Assembly (NCBI RefSeq): GCF_030433675.1
Contig: NZ_JAROCB010000002.1
Location: 868,001 to 932,000, forward strand
DNA: 64,000 bases
Direction of reading: 5' to 3'
Source of the DNA: Leifsonia virtsii
GTDB lineage: Bacteria; Actinomycetota; Actinomycetes; Actinomycetales; Microbacteriaceae
Shown here: in pieces, positions 54,391 to 63,845 of the stretch
Layout of the letters: each line of letters starts with the position of its first letter
How positions within the stretch are numbered: position 1 is the stretch's first letter
Position numbers and translations under genes: made by a program
Notes under the pieces: model-generated
Seen by the model: only the letters and a program-made list of their open reading frames with translations
What the model was told of the DNA's origin: nothing
The model's database searches: none

Positions 54391-55142
54391 TCGCTGCCGC
54401 CGACGAAGATCGCGATGACCCGATCCCCGTCGTTGGCGATCTCGAAGTCGATCCAGCTTCCGTCCGCCTGCCGCAGCGAGTACCACGGGTACCGGTTGGG
54501 TGCGGGAGGCTGGATGTCCGGGTAAGCGCCGAGGATCTCTGCCACGGTGGAGCCCAGGCCGATTCCGGCTGACGTCCGGGGAGACGGCGAGGCGTCGTCG
54601 TTCGACCCGTTGATGAGGATCGACGCGATGCGCGTGGATTCGGCATCCGGAGTCACGACGATGTTCATTCTCGAGACGGTCGACGCGTACACGTCGACAT
54701 CGCACTGATAGGGCGTGGTCGTGAAGGCTCGGCCGAGCGCAGCTGCGGCGCTCGCGCGGTCATCGCCGACGACGACCGGTCCGACGCGGTTCTGCTCGAT
54801 GATCCACGTCTCCGGTGCCGACAGATCGACGGTCGGAGTCGGAGTCGGAGTCGGAGTCGGGGTCGGAGTCGGGGTCGGCGGGAACGTCGGTGTCTCGGTC
54901 GGCACAGGGCTCGGGCTGCTCAGGGCCGGGGGCGCCTGCTGCGGAAGAAAGGGGATGTTGCCGGTCAGCGCAAGCGCGACTCCCCCACTCGAGAGGAGGA
55001 GAGCGGCCACGATGAGCGACACCAGCAGCGTCACCCGCTTGGCGAGCCCGTTCCCGCTGCGGACGTCGTTCCGGGCCTCCGAGACGAGCATCGCGCGGAT
55101 GTTCCTGCTGCGGCGAGGGTCGAAAGTGGGCTGTTCGGTCAT
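54363..55142 (-). CDS. Membrane protein with Thr-Pro linker, coupled to an ECF sigma factor
   Basis: 259 residues. A cytosolic N-terminus of about 35 residues, one membrane helix (about 37-59, RVTLLVSLIVAALLLSSGGV), a Thr-Pro repeat linker (about 75-105) and an extracytoplasmic domain (about 108-259) with two cysteines (YQCDVD and PEYCG). Its ATG overlaps the sigma-factor stop (ATGA). This genetic position is that of an anti-sigma factor, but no zinc-binding HxxxCxxC anti-sigma motif is present, so the sensor/anti-sigma role is inferred only from context. Confidence 0.75.
   Translation of the reverse strand: MTEQPTFDPRRSRNIRAMLVSEARNDVRSGNGLAKRVTLLVSLIVAALLLSSGGVALALTGNIPFLPQQAPPALSSPSPVPTETPTFPPTPTPTPTPTPTPTPTVDLSAPETWIIEQNRVGPVVVGDDRASAAAALGRAFTTTPYQCDVDVYASTVSRMNIVVTPDAESTRIASILINGSNDDASPSPRTSAGIGLGSTVAEILGAYPDIQPPAPNRYPWYSLRQADGSWIDFEIANDGDRVIAIFVGGSDYPAPEYCG
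54830..54882 (-). repeat. 6-bp tandem repeat coding Thr-Pro
   Basis: About eight GTCGGA/GTCGGG units on the plus strand encode Pro-Thr pairs on the minus strand, in the linker of the membrane protein. Confidence 0.7.
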
Positions 55143-55735
55143 TTCACGCCTCCGGAAACGGACCCTGCGTCGGTCAGGTCGGTGGTCAGTCGAAGTAGGC
55201 GCGCCTTCGCTCTGGACAGACGGGACTTGACCGTTCCCGTCGGTATGCCGAGGGCCGCGGCGGCCTGCGCGAGCGACATGTCCTCGAGGACGCAGAGGGA
55301 GACGACATCCTGATCCTTGGGCGAGAGCCGCGCGAATGCCTCCATCACCGCCTCCCGCCGAGCTGCGCCGTCGAGGTGAGCGTCGGACTCCGGAGCGAAA
55401 TCGGGGAGGTCGCGTTCGGGCGAGACTCTGGCCATCGCCCGCTGATGCCGTCGTTGGGTGCGTGCGTGGTTCCGCGCGACGTTATTGGCCGTGACGAGGA
55501 GCCAGGGAAGAGGCGACCCGTCGACGACTCTGACTCGCACCCTGTTGCGCCACGCTTCGAGGAAGACGAGGGCAGTGATGTCTTCCGCATCGTGCGCGCT
55601 GCCCGTGTGCCGGAGCGCCTGCCAGTAGACCCTGTCGCGGAACCTGTCGAAGAGCTCGCCGAACGCTTCGGCGTCCCCCGCGCTGACCCGGGACCACAGT
55701 TGCGGTTCGCGATCATCGAAGCTGAGTGCTGTCAC
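55139..55735 (-). CDS. ECF-type RNA polymerase sigma factor
   Basis: 198 residues, sigma-2 (about 25-95; GELFDRFRDRVYWQALRHTG, DAEDITALVFLEAWRNR) and sigma-4 (about 130-185; FARLSPKDQDVVSLCVLEDM and GTVKSRLSRAKARLLR). There is no sigma-3 and no C-terminal sensor extension. It drives a stress-type regulon of unknown content. The coupled downstream membrane gene is probably its regulator. Confidence 0.93.
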   Translation of the reverse strand: MTALSFDDREPQLWSRVSAGDAEAFGELFDRFRDRVYWQALRHTGSAHDAEDITALVFLEAWRNRVRVRVVDGSPLPWLLVTANNVARNHARTQRRHQRAMARVSPERDLPDFAPESDAHLDGAARREAVMEAFARLSPKDQDVVSLCVLEDMSLAQAAAALGIPTGTVKSRLSRAKARLLRLTTDLTDAGSVSGGVK

Positions 55736-55790
55736 ACTCCATCATGTCCGCTGGTCCGGAAAGGTTCCGTTCTTCGCAGGCGTGCCGCCG

Positions 55791-57434
55791 CTACGCGGCC
55801 TCGAGCGCGTGCGCGTCGAGGATCGTGTACGAGTAGCCCTGCTCGGCCAGGAAGCGCTGCCGGTTCTGCGCGAAGTCCTGGTCGACCGTGTCGCGCGCGA
55901 CGAGCGTGTAGAAGTTCGCCGACAGGCTCGACTCCTTCGGGCGCAGCAGGCGCCCGAGGCGCTGAGCCTCCTCCTGCCGGCTACCGTACGACCCCGAGAC
56001 CTGGATGGCGACGGTCGCCTCGGGCAGGTCGACCGAGAAGTTCGCGACCTTGCTGACCACGAGCACCTTCGTCCGGCCGTCGCGGAACTCCTGGAACAGC
56101 CGCTCGCGCTCGTCAACGGGGGTCGCGCCGGTCAGCTGCGGAGCATCCAGCGCCTCCGCCAGCTCGTCGATCTGGTCGAGGTACTGCCCGATGATCAGGA
56201 TGCGCTCGCCCTCGTGCCGCGCCACCAGCTGCCGCACGATGTCGAGCTTCGCGGGCGCCGTCGCGGCCAGGCGGTAGCGCTCGTCGTCGGGAGCGGCGGC
56301 GTAGCTGAGCCGCTCGGAGGCCGGCAGGTCGACGCGCACCTCGTAGCAGGCGGCGGGGGAGATGAAGCCCTGCGCCTCGATCTCCTTCCACGGCGCGTCG
56401 AAGCGCTTCGGCCCGATCAGGCTGAACACGTCGCCCTCGCGGCCGTCCTCGCGCACCAGCGTCGCCGTCAGCCCGAGCCGGCGGCGGGCCTGCAGCTCGG
56501 CCGTCAGCTTGAACACCGGCGCCGGGAGCAGGTGCACCTCGTCGTAGACCACGAGGCCCCAGTCGAGCGCGTCGAGCAGCGCCAGGTGCGCGTACTCGCC
56601 CTTCCGCTTGGCCGTGAGGATCTGGTAGGTCGCGATCGTGACCGGCTTGACCTCCTTCACCTGTCCCGAGTACTCGCCGATCTCCTCCGCGGTCAGCGTC
56701 GTGCGCTTCAGCAGCTCGTCGCGCCACTGCCGGGCGGAGACCGTGTTGGTGACCAGGATGAGCGTCGTCGTCTTCGCGGTCGCCATCGCGCCCGCGCCGA
56801 CCAGGGTCTTGCCCGCGCCGCAGGGGAGCACGACGACGCCCGACCCGCCGTCGAAGAAGTTCATGACCGCCTTGCGCTGGTAGTCGCGCAGCGCCCAGCC
56901 GTCCTCCAGCAGCCCGATCTCGTGCGGGGTGCCCGGCGTGTAGCCGGCCAGGTCTTCCGCCGGCCAGCCGAGCTTGACCAGCTCCTGCTTCAGCTGCCCG
57001 CGGGCCCACGCCTCCACCACGAACGTCTCGTCGTCGCGCCGCTGCAGCAGCAGCGGGGCGATCCGCTTCGCGCTCGCGACCTCCGTCAGCACGGCGAGGT
57101 CGGTGGAGCGCAGCAGCAGCGTCCCCTCGTCGTCGCGCTCGATGACCAGCCGGCCGTAACGGGCGACGGTCTCGCTCACATCCACCGAGACGGTCTGCGG
57201 GATGGGGAACTTCGAGTACCGCTCCAGCGTCCCGAGCATGTCCTCGGCGGTGTGGCCGGCGGCGCGCGCGTTCCACAGCCCGAGCCGGGTGATCCGGTAG
57301 GTGTGGATGTGCTCGGGCGCCCGCTCCAGCTCGGCGAAGACGGCGAGGTCGTGGCGGGCGTCCTCCGCGGCCGGGTGCGCCACCTCGAGCAGGACGGTGC
57401 GGTCGCTCTGGACGATCAGGGGGCCATCGGACAT
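55791..57434 (-). CDS. XPB/Rad25-type superfamily 2 DNA helicase
   Basis: 547 residues. An N-terminal helicase-associated part (1-165) precedes SF2 motifs: Walker A VLPCGAGKTLVGA (Lys209), ATLILVTNTVSARQW-like motif Ia, DEVH box (298-301) in VVYDEVHLLPAPV, RRRLGLTATLVRED (motif III) and QEEAQRLGRLLRPK (motif VI). It unwinds DNA in repair; bacterial XPB is linked to excision repair and recombination. It is in a common actinobacterial neighbourhood with the helicase-associated protein at 58059-59930. Confidence 0.95.
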   Translation of the reverse strand: MSDGPLIVQSDRTVLLEVAHPAAEDARHDLAVFAELERAPEHIHTYRITRLGLWNARAAGHTAEDMLGTLERYSKFPIPQTVSVDVSETVARYGRLVIERDDEGTLLLRSTDLAVLTEVASAKRIAPLLLQRRDDETFVVEAWARGQLKQELVKLGWPAEDLAGYTPGTPHEIGLLEDGWALRDYQRKAVMNFFDGGSGVVVLPCGAGKTLVGAGAMATAKTTTLILVTNTVSARQWRDELLKRTTLTAEEIGEYSGQVKEVKPVTIATYQILTAKRKGEYAHLALLDALDWGLVVYDEVHLLPAPVFKLTAELQARRRLGLTATLVREDGREGDVFSLIGPKRFDAPWKEIEAQGFISPAACYEVRVDLPASERLSYAAAPDDERYRLAATAPAKLDIVRQLVARHEGERILIIGQYLDQIDELAEALDAPQLTGATPVDERERLFQEFRDGRTKVLVVSKVANFSVDLPEATVAIQVSGSYGSRQEEAQRLGRLLRPKESSLSANFYTLVARDTVDQDFAQNRQRFLAEQGYSYTILDAHALEAA

Positions 57435-57479
57435 AGCTCACCAGCCTACGCCCTGCCGGTGTGCACCCCGCCCAGGATA

Positions 57480-57524
57480 CGGGCGTTCAGGATGCGGACG
57501 TTCAGGATGCGGGCGTTCAGGATG
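57480..57524 (-). repeat. Three 15-bp tandem repeats upstream of the XPB gene
   Basis: CGGGCGTTCAGGATG, CGGACGTTCAGGATG, CGGGCGTTCAGGATG (57480-57524) lie between the XPB start and the hypothetical gene, and extend a few bases into the end of the hypothetical gene. Confidence 0.85.
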
Positions 57525-57933
57525 CGGTGACCGACCCGCACAGCGGGCACGACGGCATCGCGTCGAGCGGCGCCTCGAACAGCGGGTGGCTGCGTCCCTC
57601 CGCCGCGAGCCACGGCACGTCGGAGCGCGACGCCTCCGCGATCAGGGCGCGGTCGGTGAACAGCCGCACGCGCGACGCCAGCCAGACCCGTGCGGAGCCC
57701 CGGACCTCGGCGCGGCTCAGCGCGAGCACCATCCGTGCGACGCCGTGACGGGATCCCGTGGCCAGGTCGAGCCGGTCGAGCAGCTGGTCGATCGTCACGG
57801 CGACGATCTCCAGAGCCGGGCCGGCGGGATCCGCGTCGGGGACGACCGTGGCGAACAGCACATCGCCGAGCTCGTCGTAACCCCAGAAGCTCGCCGCGGA
57901 GTAGCCCGCGATGTCCAGCACGTACCCGTTCAC
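57517..57933 (-). CDS. Uncharacterised protein with C-terminal CPLCG motif
   Basis: 138 residues, GTG start. It begins MNGYVLDIAGYSAASFWGYD, contains RLDLATGSRHGVARMVLALS, and ends SCPLCGSVTAS. The single CxxC at the end could bind zinc only as a dimer or with unseen ligands. It lies between the XPB helicase gene and the helicase-associated gene in the same orientation, so a link to DNA repair is possible but unproven. I do not recognise the family. Confidence 0.65.
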   Translation of the reverse strand: MNGYVLDIAGYSAASFWGYDELGDVLFATVVPDADPAGPALEIVAVTIDQLLDRLDLATGSRHGVARMVLALSRAEVRGSARVWLASRVRLFTDRALIAEASRSDVPWLAAEGRSHPLFEAPLDAMPSCPLCGSVTAS

Positions 57934-57998
57934 AGGCCCCCGTCTCTCTCCGCGCTGGACAAGCTATTCCACCCTCGCGGGGCGGCGAAAGAGAGTCG

Positions 57999-58024
57999 GG
58001 AAAGGAATGCTGGCATACCTTTCC
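57999..58024 (-). terminator. Stem-loop after the helicase-associated gene
   Basis: On the minus strand GGAAAGGTATGC pairs with GCATTCCTTTCC (one mismatch) around a 2-nt loop, 35 nt past the stop, followed by CGACTCTCTTT. Confidence 0.6.
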
Positions 58025-58058
58025 GGAGCGTGTTCCGGACCCGGACCCGGACCGTGGA

Positions 58059-59930
58059 TCAGGGCGCCGGGCGCACCCCGCGCACGCTCGAGAGCGGCAG
58101 CGTCCGCTCGATGTCGGCAGCCCGGTCTCGCCCGCGCAGCCGGCCCCCGCCGACCCCGGTCGGCTCGAGCAGGTAGTCGACGACACGGCCGTCCGGCATC
58201 GCGACCTCGATCACGATCGGAGACCTCGCCCGCACCGCCAGGTCGAGCTGGCGTGCCAGCCAGCGCTCGCCGGTGTCGTCTCCCGCCTCGGCCTCCGCGG
58301 CCCGCAGGCGCTGCACCAGCTCCGCGTCGCGGTCCTCGACGGATGCGGACCGCGCCCGCGCCACGCGCTGGCGGCGCAGGATCACCTCGCGGCCCTCCGC
58401 ATCCTCCGCCACCACCGGGTACCGGGCGTCGCTGAGCGCCCAGAACACGACATCCCGTGCGAACCGGCTGAGCAGCTCCCCGTCGCCGCCCTGCGCGAGC
58501 CTGAGCGACCCGAGCGCCTGGTCCACCTGGATGGTGCGCAGCAGCGTCGCGTCCGCCGACCGCACAGCCGACCGCACCCCGTCGGCGCCCTCCGCCTCGC
58601 GCACGCGCACCCGGCCGTGCCGCTCCGCCGCGTCGGTGACGAGGTAGTCGAGCGGCTGCGGGAGGCCGGTGAGCGAGATCGAGGAGAGGAACTCCCGGAT
58701 GCCCTCGGCCGTCTCGCCCGCCGTCAGAGCCCGGTCCACCGACGCGGCCGAAAGGCGGAACGTCGACGCCAGGGCGCGCGACTCCAGGTCCGCGATCCCG
58801 CGCAGCCGCGTCTCCACCTCCGGCGCCAGCGGGCCGGGGGAGACGATGGTCAGGTCGTGCTGCAGGTAGACGCGGTCCACCTCGGCCGGGAACAGCTCCG
58901 CCATCGCCGCGGTCGCCGCCTCCGGTCCCTGCTCCACCAGCGCGGCCCCCGCGGTGCTGGGGGCCTGGTGGGCCGTGATGCCGAGCCAGTCGGCGAGGCG
59001 GGTGTGCGCGTCCACCCGCTCCTGTGCCTCCTCGACGGCTGCGGGATGGAGCCACGCGACGTGCTCGCGCAGACTCTCGCCCCACGCGGCCCTGCTGCGG
59101 AGCGCGAGCAGCGCCCGGACGTCGTCCGGCAGCGCCTCCAGCCACGCCGCGGCCAGGGCGCGCCAGCGGTCAGGGGTCGGGGCGTGCGTCCAGGTGGCGG
59201 CGCGGTCGGTCGGCAGCCACATCCCGTCGTCCACCGCCGCGAGGTCGGCGCGCTCGGCCGCCGAGAGGGCGACTGGCACGATCTCGGCGTCGACCGAGAG
59301 GGCCTCGGCGAGACGCTTGATCGCCGGGAGCGCGAGGCCGCCCTTCTGCAGCCGCCGTGCGCCCTCTCTGGCAAGCTCCGCGAGCAGCTCGGACACGGCC
59401 GTGACCGCCTCGAACGCGCGTTCGGCCGCGAGCCGGTCGGTGAACCGCCGCTCGGTGTCGGGCACCGGCGCCAGCGCGGGCGGCGGCGGGGTGTGCAGCA
59501 GCTCGTCGGGGGAGGGAAGGCCGAGGTCGGGCCAGGCGGCCAGCTGGGCGGTGACCGCGTCGTAGACGGTGAAGCGCCGGGGGTCGCCGTCGCCCGGATG
59601 CGCGAGCAGCAGGCCAGTGAGGTCGTCCAGGGCCGCGACGACCGTGTCGACGGCGATGCCGGCGGTAGCCGGCTCGGCGGAGAGGCGTTCGGCGACCTCC
59701 TCTGCGCTCAGCGGCTCGTCGGCCCGGCCCAGCACGACGGCCGCGGCGAGCCGGGGCCGGTCGAGCGGGACGAGCGCGCGCTGCACCGAGTCGGCGTCCA
59801 GCAGGGCGTCGGCCAGGTCGAAGAAGTCGGAGACGCCCGTCCGCCGGTAGGTGCGGCGATGGAGCGCGCCGACGAGCGCGGCGTCGTCCGGCTCCCGCAG
59901 CCGGGCTGCGAGAGCGAGGGTGGTCGTCAT
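58059..59930 (-). CDS. Helicase-associated (Helicase_C_3) domain protein
   Basis: 623 residues. No Walker motifs. The C-terminal third contains the Helicase_C_3/XPB-associated domain (AELFPAEVDRVYLQHDLTIV; LEPTGVGGGRLRGRDRA at the end). The N-terminal half is a helical, Ala/Leu-rich region with possible winged-helix segments (PDDAALVGALHRR, LSAEEVAERLS). It is the usual partner of the actinobacterial XPB helicase and probably acts with it on damaged DNA. The mechanism is not established. Confidence 0.88.
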   Translation of the reverse strand: MTTTLALAARLREPDDAALVGALHRRTYRRTGVSDFFDLADALLDADSVQRALVPLDRPRLAAAVVLGRADEPLSAEEVAERLSAEPATAGIAVDTVVAALDDLTGLLLAHPGDGDPRRFTVYDAVTAQLAAWPDLGLPSPDELLHTPPPPALAPVPDTERRFTDRLAAERAFEAVTAVSELLAELAREGARRLQKGGLALPAIKRLAEALSVDAEIVPVALSAAERADLAAVDDGMWLPTDRAATWTHAPTPDRWRALAAAWLEALPDDVRALLALRSRAAWGESLREHVAWLHPAAVEEAQERVDAHTRLADWLGITAHQAPSTAGAALVEQGPEAATAAMAELFPAEVDRVYLQHDLTIVSPGPLAPEVETRLRGIADLESRALASTFRLSAASVDRALTAGETAEGIREFLSSISLTGLPQPLDYLVTDAAERHGRVRVREAEGADGVRSAVRSADATLLRTIQVDQALGSLRLAQGGDGELLSRFARDVVFWALSDARYPVVAEDAEGREVILRRQRVARARSASVEDRDAELVQRLRAAEAEAGDDTGERWLARQLDLAVRARSPIVIEVAMPDGRVVDYLLEPTGVGGGRLRGRDRAADIERTLPLSSVRGVRPAP

Positions 59931-59953
59931 CGCGCGGACCGCCGCGATCGCGA

Positions 59954-60256
59954 CTAGCGCCGGCCCTTGGAGTCGCCTGGCCGAGAGTCGCCGGACCGGT
60001 TGGCGGCCCTGTTCCGCACAGCGCTCACGATCAGCAGCACGATGATCAGCACGAAGGCGATCGGCAGCGCGATCAGCGGGAAGAAGAAGACCGTCGGCCA
60101 GATCCCCTGACCGGAGCCCTGCGACGCGAACTGGCCCGCCGCGGTGCCGATGAGGATGGCCGCGATGCAGACCAGAGAGACGATGACGAGCGCCGCGACG
60201 ATGTACGACAGGATGCGCTGGAGCCGCGATGCCGGCGGCGGGGTCTGCTGGGTCAC
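59954..60256 (-). CDS. Small two-helix membrane protein
   Basis: 100 residues. Two membrane helices (YIVAALVIVSLVCIAAILIG and FFFPLIALPIAFVLIIVLLI), a Gln/Gly/Ser loop between them, and a basic C-terminus (RNRAANRSGDSRPGDSKGRR). Homologues in actinobacteria are often labelled ABC-transporter-like without evidence; there is no ATPase domain. It lies between the helicase-associated gene and the divergent cold-shock gene. Confidence 0.75.
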   Translation of the reverse strand: MTQQTPPPASRLQRILSYIVAALVIVSLVCIAAILIGTAAGQFASQGSGQGIWPTVFFFPLIALPIAFVLIIVLLIVSAVRNRAANRSGDSRPGDSKGRR

Positions 60257-60312
60257 GAAATCAAGGATAATTGAGGCTGGTCATTCGATCCCCCATGCGA
60301 AGTGAGGTTCCC

Positions 60313-60693
60313 ATGCCAACCGGCAAGGTCAAGTTCTACGACGAGGAGAAAGGCTTCGGCTTCATCAGCTCCGATGACGGCCAGGAAGTCTTCCTGCACG
60401 CCTCGGCTCTTCCCGCCGGCGCCGTCGTGAAGTCGGGGACCCGTCTCGAGTTCGGCATCGCCGACGGCAAGCGCGGCGCCCAGGCGCTGTCCGTGCGCGT
60501 GCTCGACGCCCCGCCGAGTCTCGTGAAGCTGAAGCGCAAGTCGGCCGACGACATGGCGATCATCGTCGAAGACCTGGTCAAGCTGCTCGACGGCATCGGC
60601 GCGAACCTGCGCCGCGGCAAGTACCCGGACAAGGCGCACGGCGCGAAGATCGCGGCCGTGCTGCGCAAGGTCGCGGACGACCTGGATGCCTGA
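60313..60693 (+). CDS. Cold-shock domain protein with C-terminal extension
   Basis: 126 residues. The N-terminal cold-shock OB-fold (1-65; MPTGKVKFYDEEKGFGFISS, QEVFLHASAL) binds RNA. The extension (about 66-126) is helical and basic (SLVKLKRKSADDMAIIVEDL; GANLRRGKYPDKAHGAKI), twice the length of CspA. The ATG is chosen at the start of the cold-shock domain, with GAGG upstream. It overlaps the DUF3027 gene by 8 bp. Confidence 0.9.
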   Translation: MPTGKVKFYDEEKGFGFISSDDGQEVFLHASALPAGAVVKSGTRLEFGIADGKRGAQALSVRVLDAPPSLVKLKRKSADDMAIIVEDLVKLLDGIGANLRRGKYPDKAHGAKIAAVLRKVADDLDA

Positions 60694-61429
60694 GCTCGGC
60701 GACGAGGTCGACCCGGCGGCGGAGACGCCGGCCGGGGAGACGGGCGCGCCCGCGGACGCTGCGGCTGAGGGGGCGGAGGCCGCTGAGGCTGCCGAGCCCG
60801 AGGTGGAGCTGGTCGCCGACCCCGAGCTGGTGGCCGCCGTTCCGCTGGCGCGGCAGGCGCTCGCCGAGATCACCCCGGAGCGGACGATCGGCGAGCCCCT
60901 CGGCCACGTCGTCGAGGCGCCGGGCGTCGTGTCCCTGCTCTTCGCGAGCCTGCTGCCCGGCTACCCGGACTGGCGCTGGACCGTGACCGTCGGCCGCACC
61001 GGCGACGACGAGGAGCCGACCGTGCTGGAGGCGGAGCTGATGCCCGGCGACGGCTCCCTGCTCGCGCCCGACTGGGTGCCGTGGTCGGAGCGGCTCGCGG
61101 AGTATCAGGCCGCCCAGGAGGCCCTCGCGGCGCAGGAGGCCGAGTCCGCCGAGGACGAGGACGACGACGAGTCCGACGACGACGAGTCGGGTGACGACGC
61201 GGACGCCGAGGACGACCACGACATCCACGACCTGCACGCGGGCGACGACCTGGACGGCGTCGACATCGACAGCGTCGACGTCGACTTCGACGAGGAGACC
61301 GACGTCGACTCCGACCTCGACCTGGAGGCGGAGGAGGCCGCGGCGCTCGCCGACGCGGACGACGACGAGTCGGACGAGGGCGACGAGGACGACGACTCCG
61401 ACGACGACGAGTCCGACGAGGACGAGTGA
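60686..61429 (+). CDS. DUF3027 family protein with long acidic tail
   Basis: 247 residues. The DUF3027 domain (about 45-150) includes VPLARQALAEITPERTIGEP and WRWTVTVGRTGDDEEPTVLE and GSLLAPDWVPWSERL. The last about 95 residues are almost all Asp, Glu, Ser and Ala (DDDESDDDESGDDADAEDD) and should be disordered. The gene overlaps a cold-shock gene, a conserved actinobacterial pair, so a role with RNA is possible. Function unknown. Confidence 0.87.
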   Translation: MPELGDEVDPAAETPAGETGAPADAAAEGAEAAEAAEPEVELVADPELVAAVPLARQALAEITPERTIGEPLGHVVEAPGVVSLLFASLLPGYPDWRWTVTVGRTGDDEEPTVLEAELMPGDGSLLAPDWVPWSERLAEYQAAQEALAAQEAESAEDEDDDESDDDESGDDADAEDDHDIHDLHAGDDLDGVDIDSVDVDFDEETDVDSDLDLEAEEAAALADADDDESDEGDEDDDSDDDESDEDE

Positions 61430-61450
61430 CCCCTCACCGCCGCCGGGCGG

Positions 61451-61675
61451 TCACCGCCGCCGGCGTGTGATCGTCAGGTAGCCCATCCCGAGCGCGCCGA
61501 GCGCCAGCCCGACCACCACGGTCCACATCGCGGTGGTCCCGCCGCCGCCGACTGCGAGCACGACGATGAGCGCGACCACCCACAGCGCGAGGCCGACGAG
61601 CACGGCCCGGCGGTCGTCCGTCTTCGCCGGGACCGGGTCGGGCCTGCGCTCGTCGTCCCGCAGCCAGAGGCGCAT
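61451..61675 (-). CDS. DUF2530 small membrane protein
   Basis: 74 residues. A charged N-terminus (MRLWLRDDERRPDPVPAK) is followed by two membrane helices (VLVGLALWVVALIVVLAVGG; MWTVVVGLALGALGMGYLTI) and RRRR. The layout and gene position downstream of serC fit the actinobacterial DUF2530 family. Function unknown. It starts 8 bp after serC. Confidence 0.8.
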   Translation of the reverse strand: MRLWLRDDERRPDPVPAKTDDRRAVLVGLALWVVALIVVLAVGGGGTTAMWTVVVGLALGALGMGYLTITRRRR

Positions 61676-61683
61676 GCGGTCGC

Positions 61684-63623
<1,940 letters not shown>

Positions 63624-63660
63624 TCGCCGTTACCGATTCGTTAAAAAGCGGCCAAAACGT

Positions 63661-63689
63661 GTGACAAACGGCGGCGCTTCCCCTAGGCT
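63661..63689 (+). promoter_or_regulatory. Promoter of the gene at the window end
   Basis: -35 GTGACA (63661-63666) and -10 TAGGCT (63684-63689), separated by 17 bp, the clearest two-part promoter in the window. The predicted start near 63696 gives a leader of about 150 nt. Confidence 0.6.
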
Positions 63690-63695
63690 CTAACG

Positions 63696-63845
63696 AGTCC
63701 GAACGGGCCAGAAGCCGGCCCATCAGGACCCCGGATCGTGACGCTCCACCCTCCTATGACCCGTCTCGCGATCCGTGAAGCCGAAGCCACCCAGCTTGGG
63801 ACGGGGGCAGCATCCCTAGTGCTGCCGGAGCGCTGGAGGTCACAC
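63696..63845 (+). ncRNA. Structured 5' leader, riboswitch candidate
   Basis: Complementary pairs that can form: GGGCC/GGCCC (63705-63709/63717-63721), CGGATCG/CGATCCG (63732-63738/63769-63775), CCCGTC/GACGGG (63760-63765/63800-63805), CGCTCC/GGAGCG (63742-63747/63827-63832), and the perfect hairpin GGCAGCA/TGCTGCC (63806-63826). The second and third cross, implying a pseudoknot or a switch. GTGAC/GTCAC (63738-63742/63839-63843) can cover the GGAGG ribosome-binding site. The class is not identified; a c-di-AMP (ydaO) element is one possibility. Confidence 0.45.
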
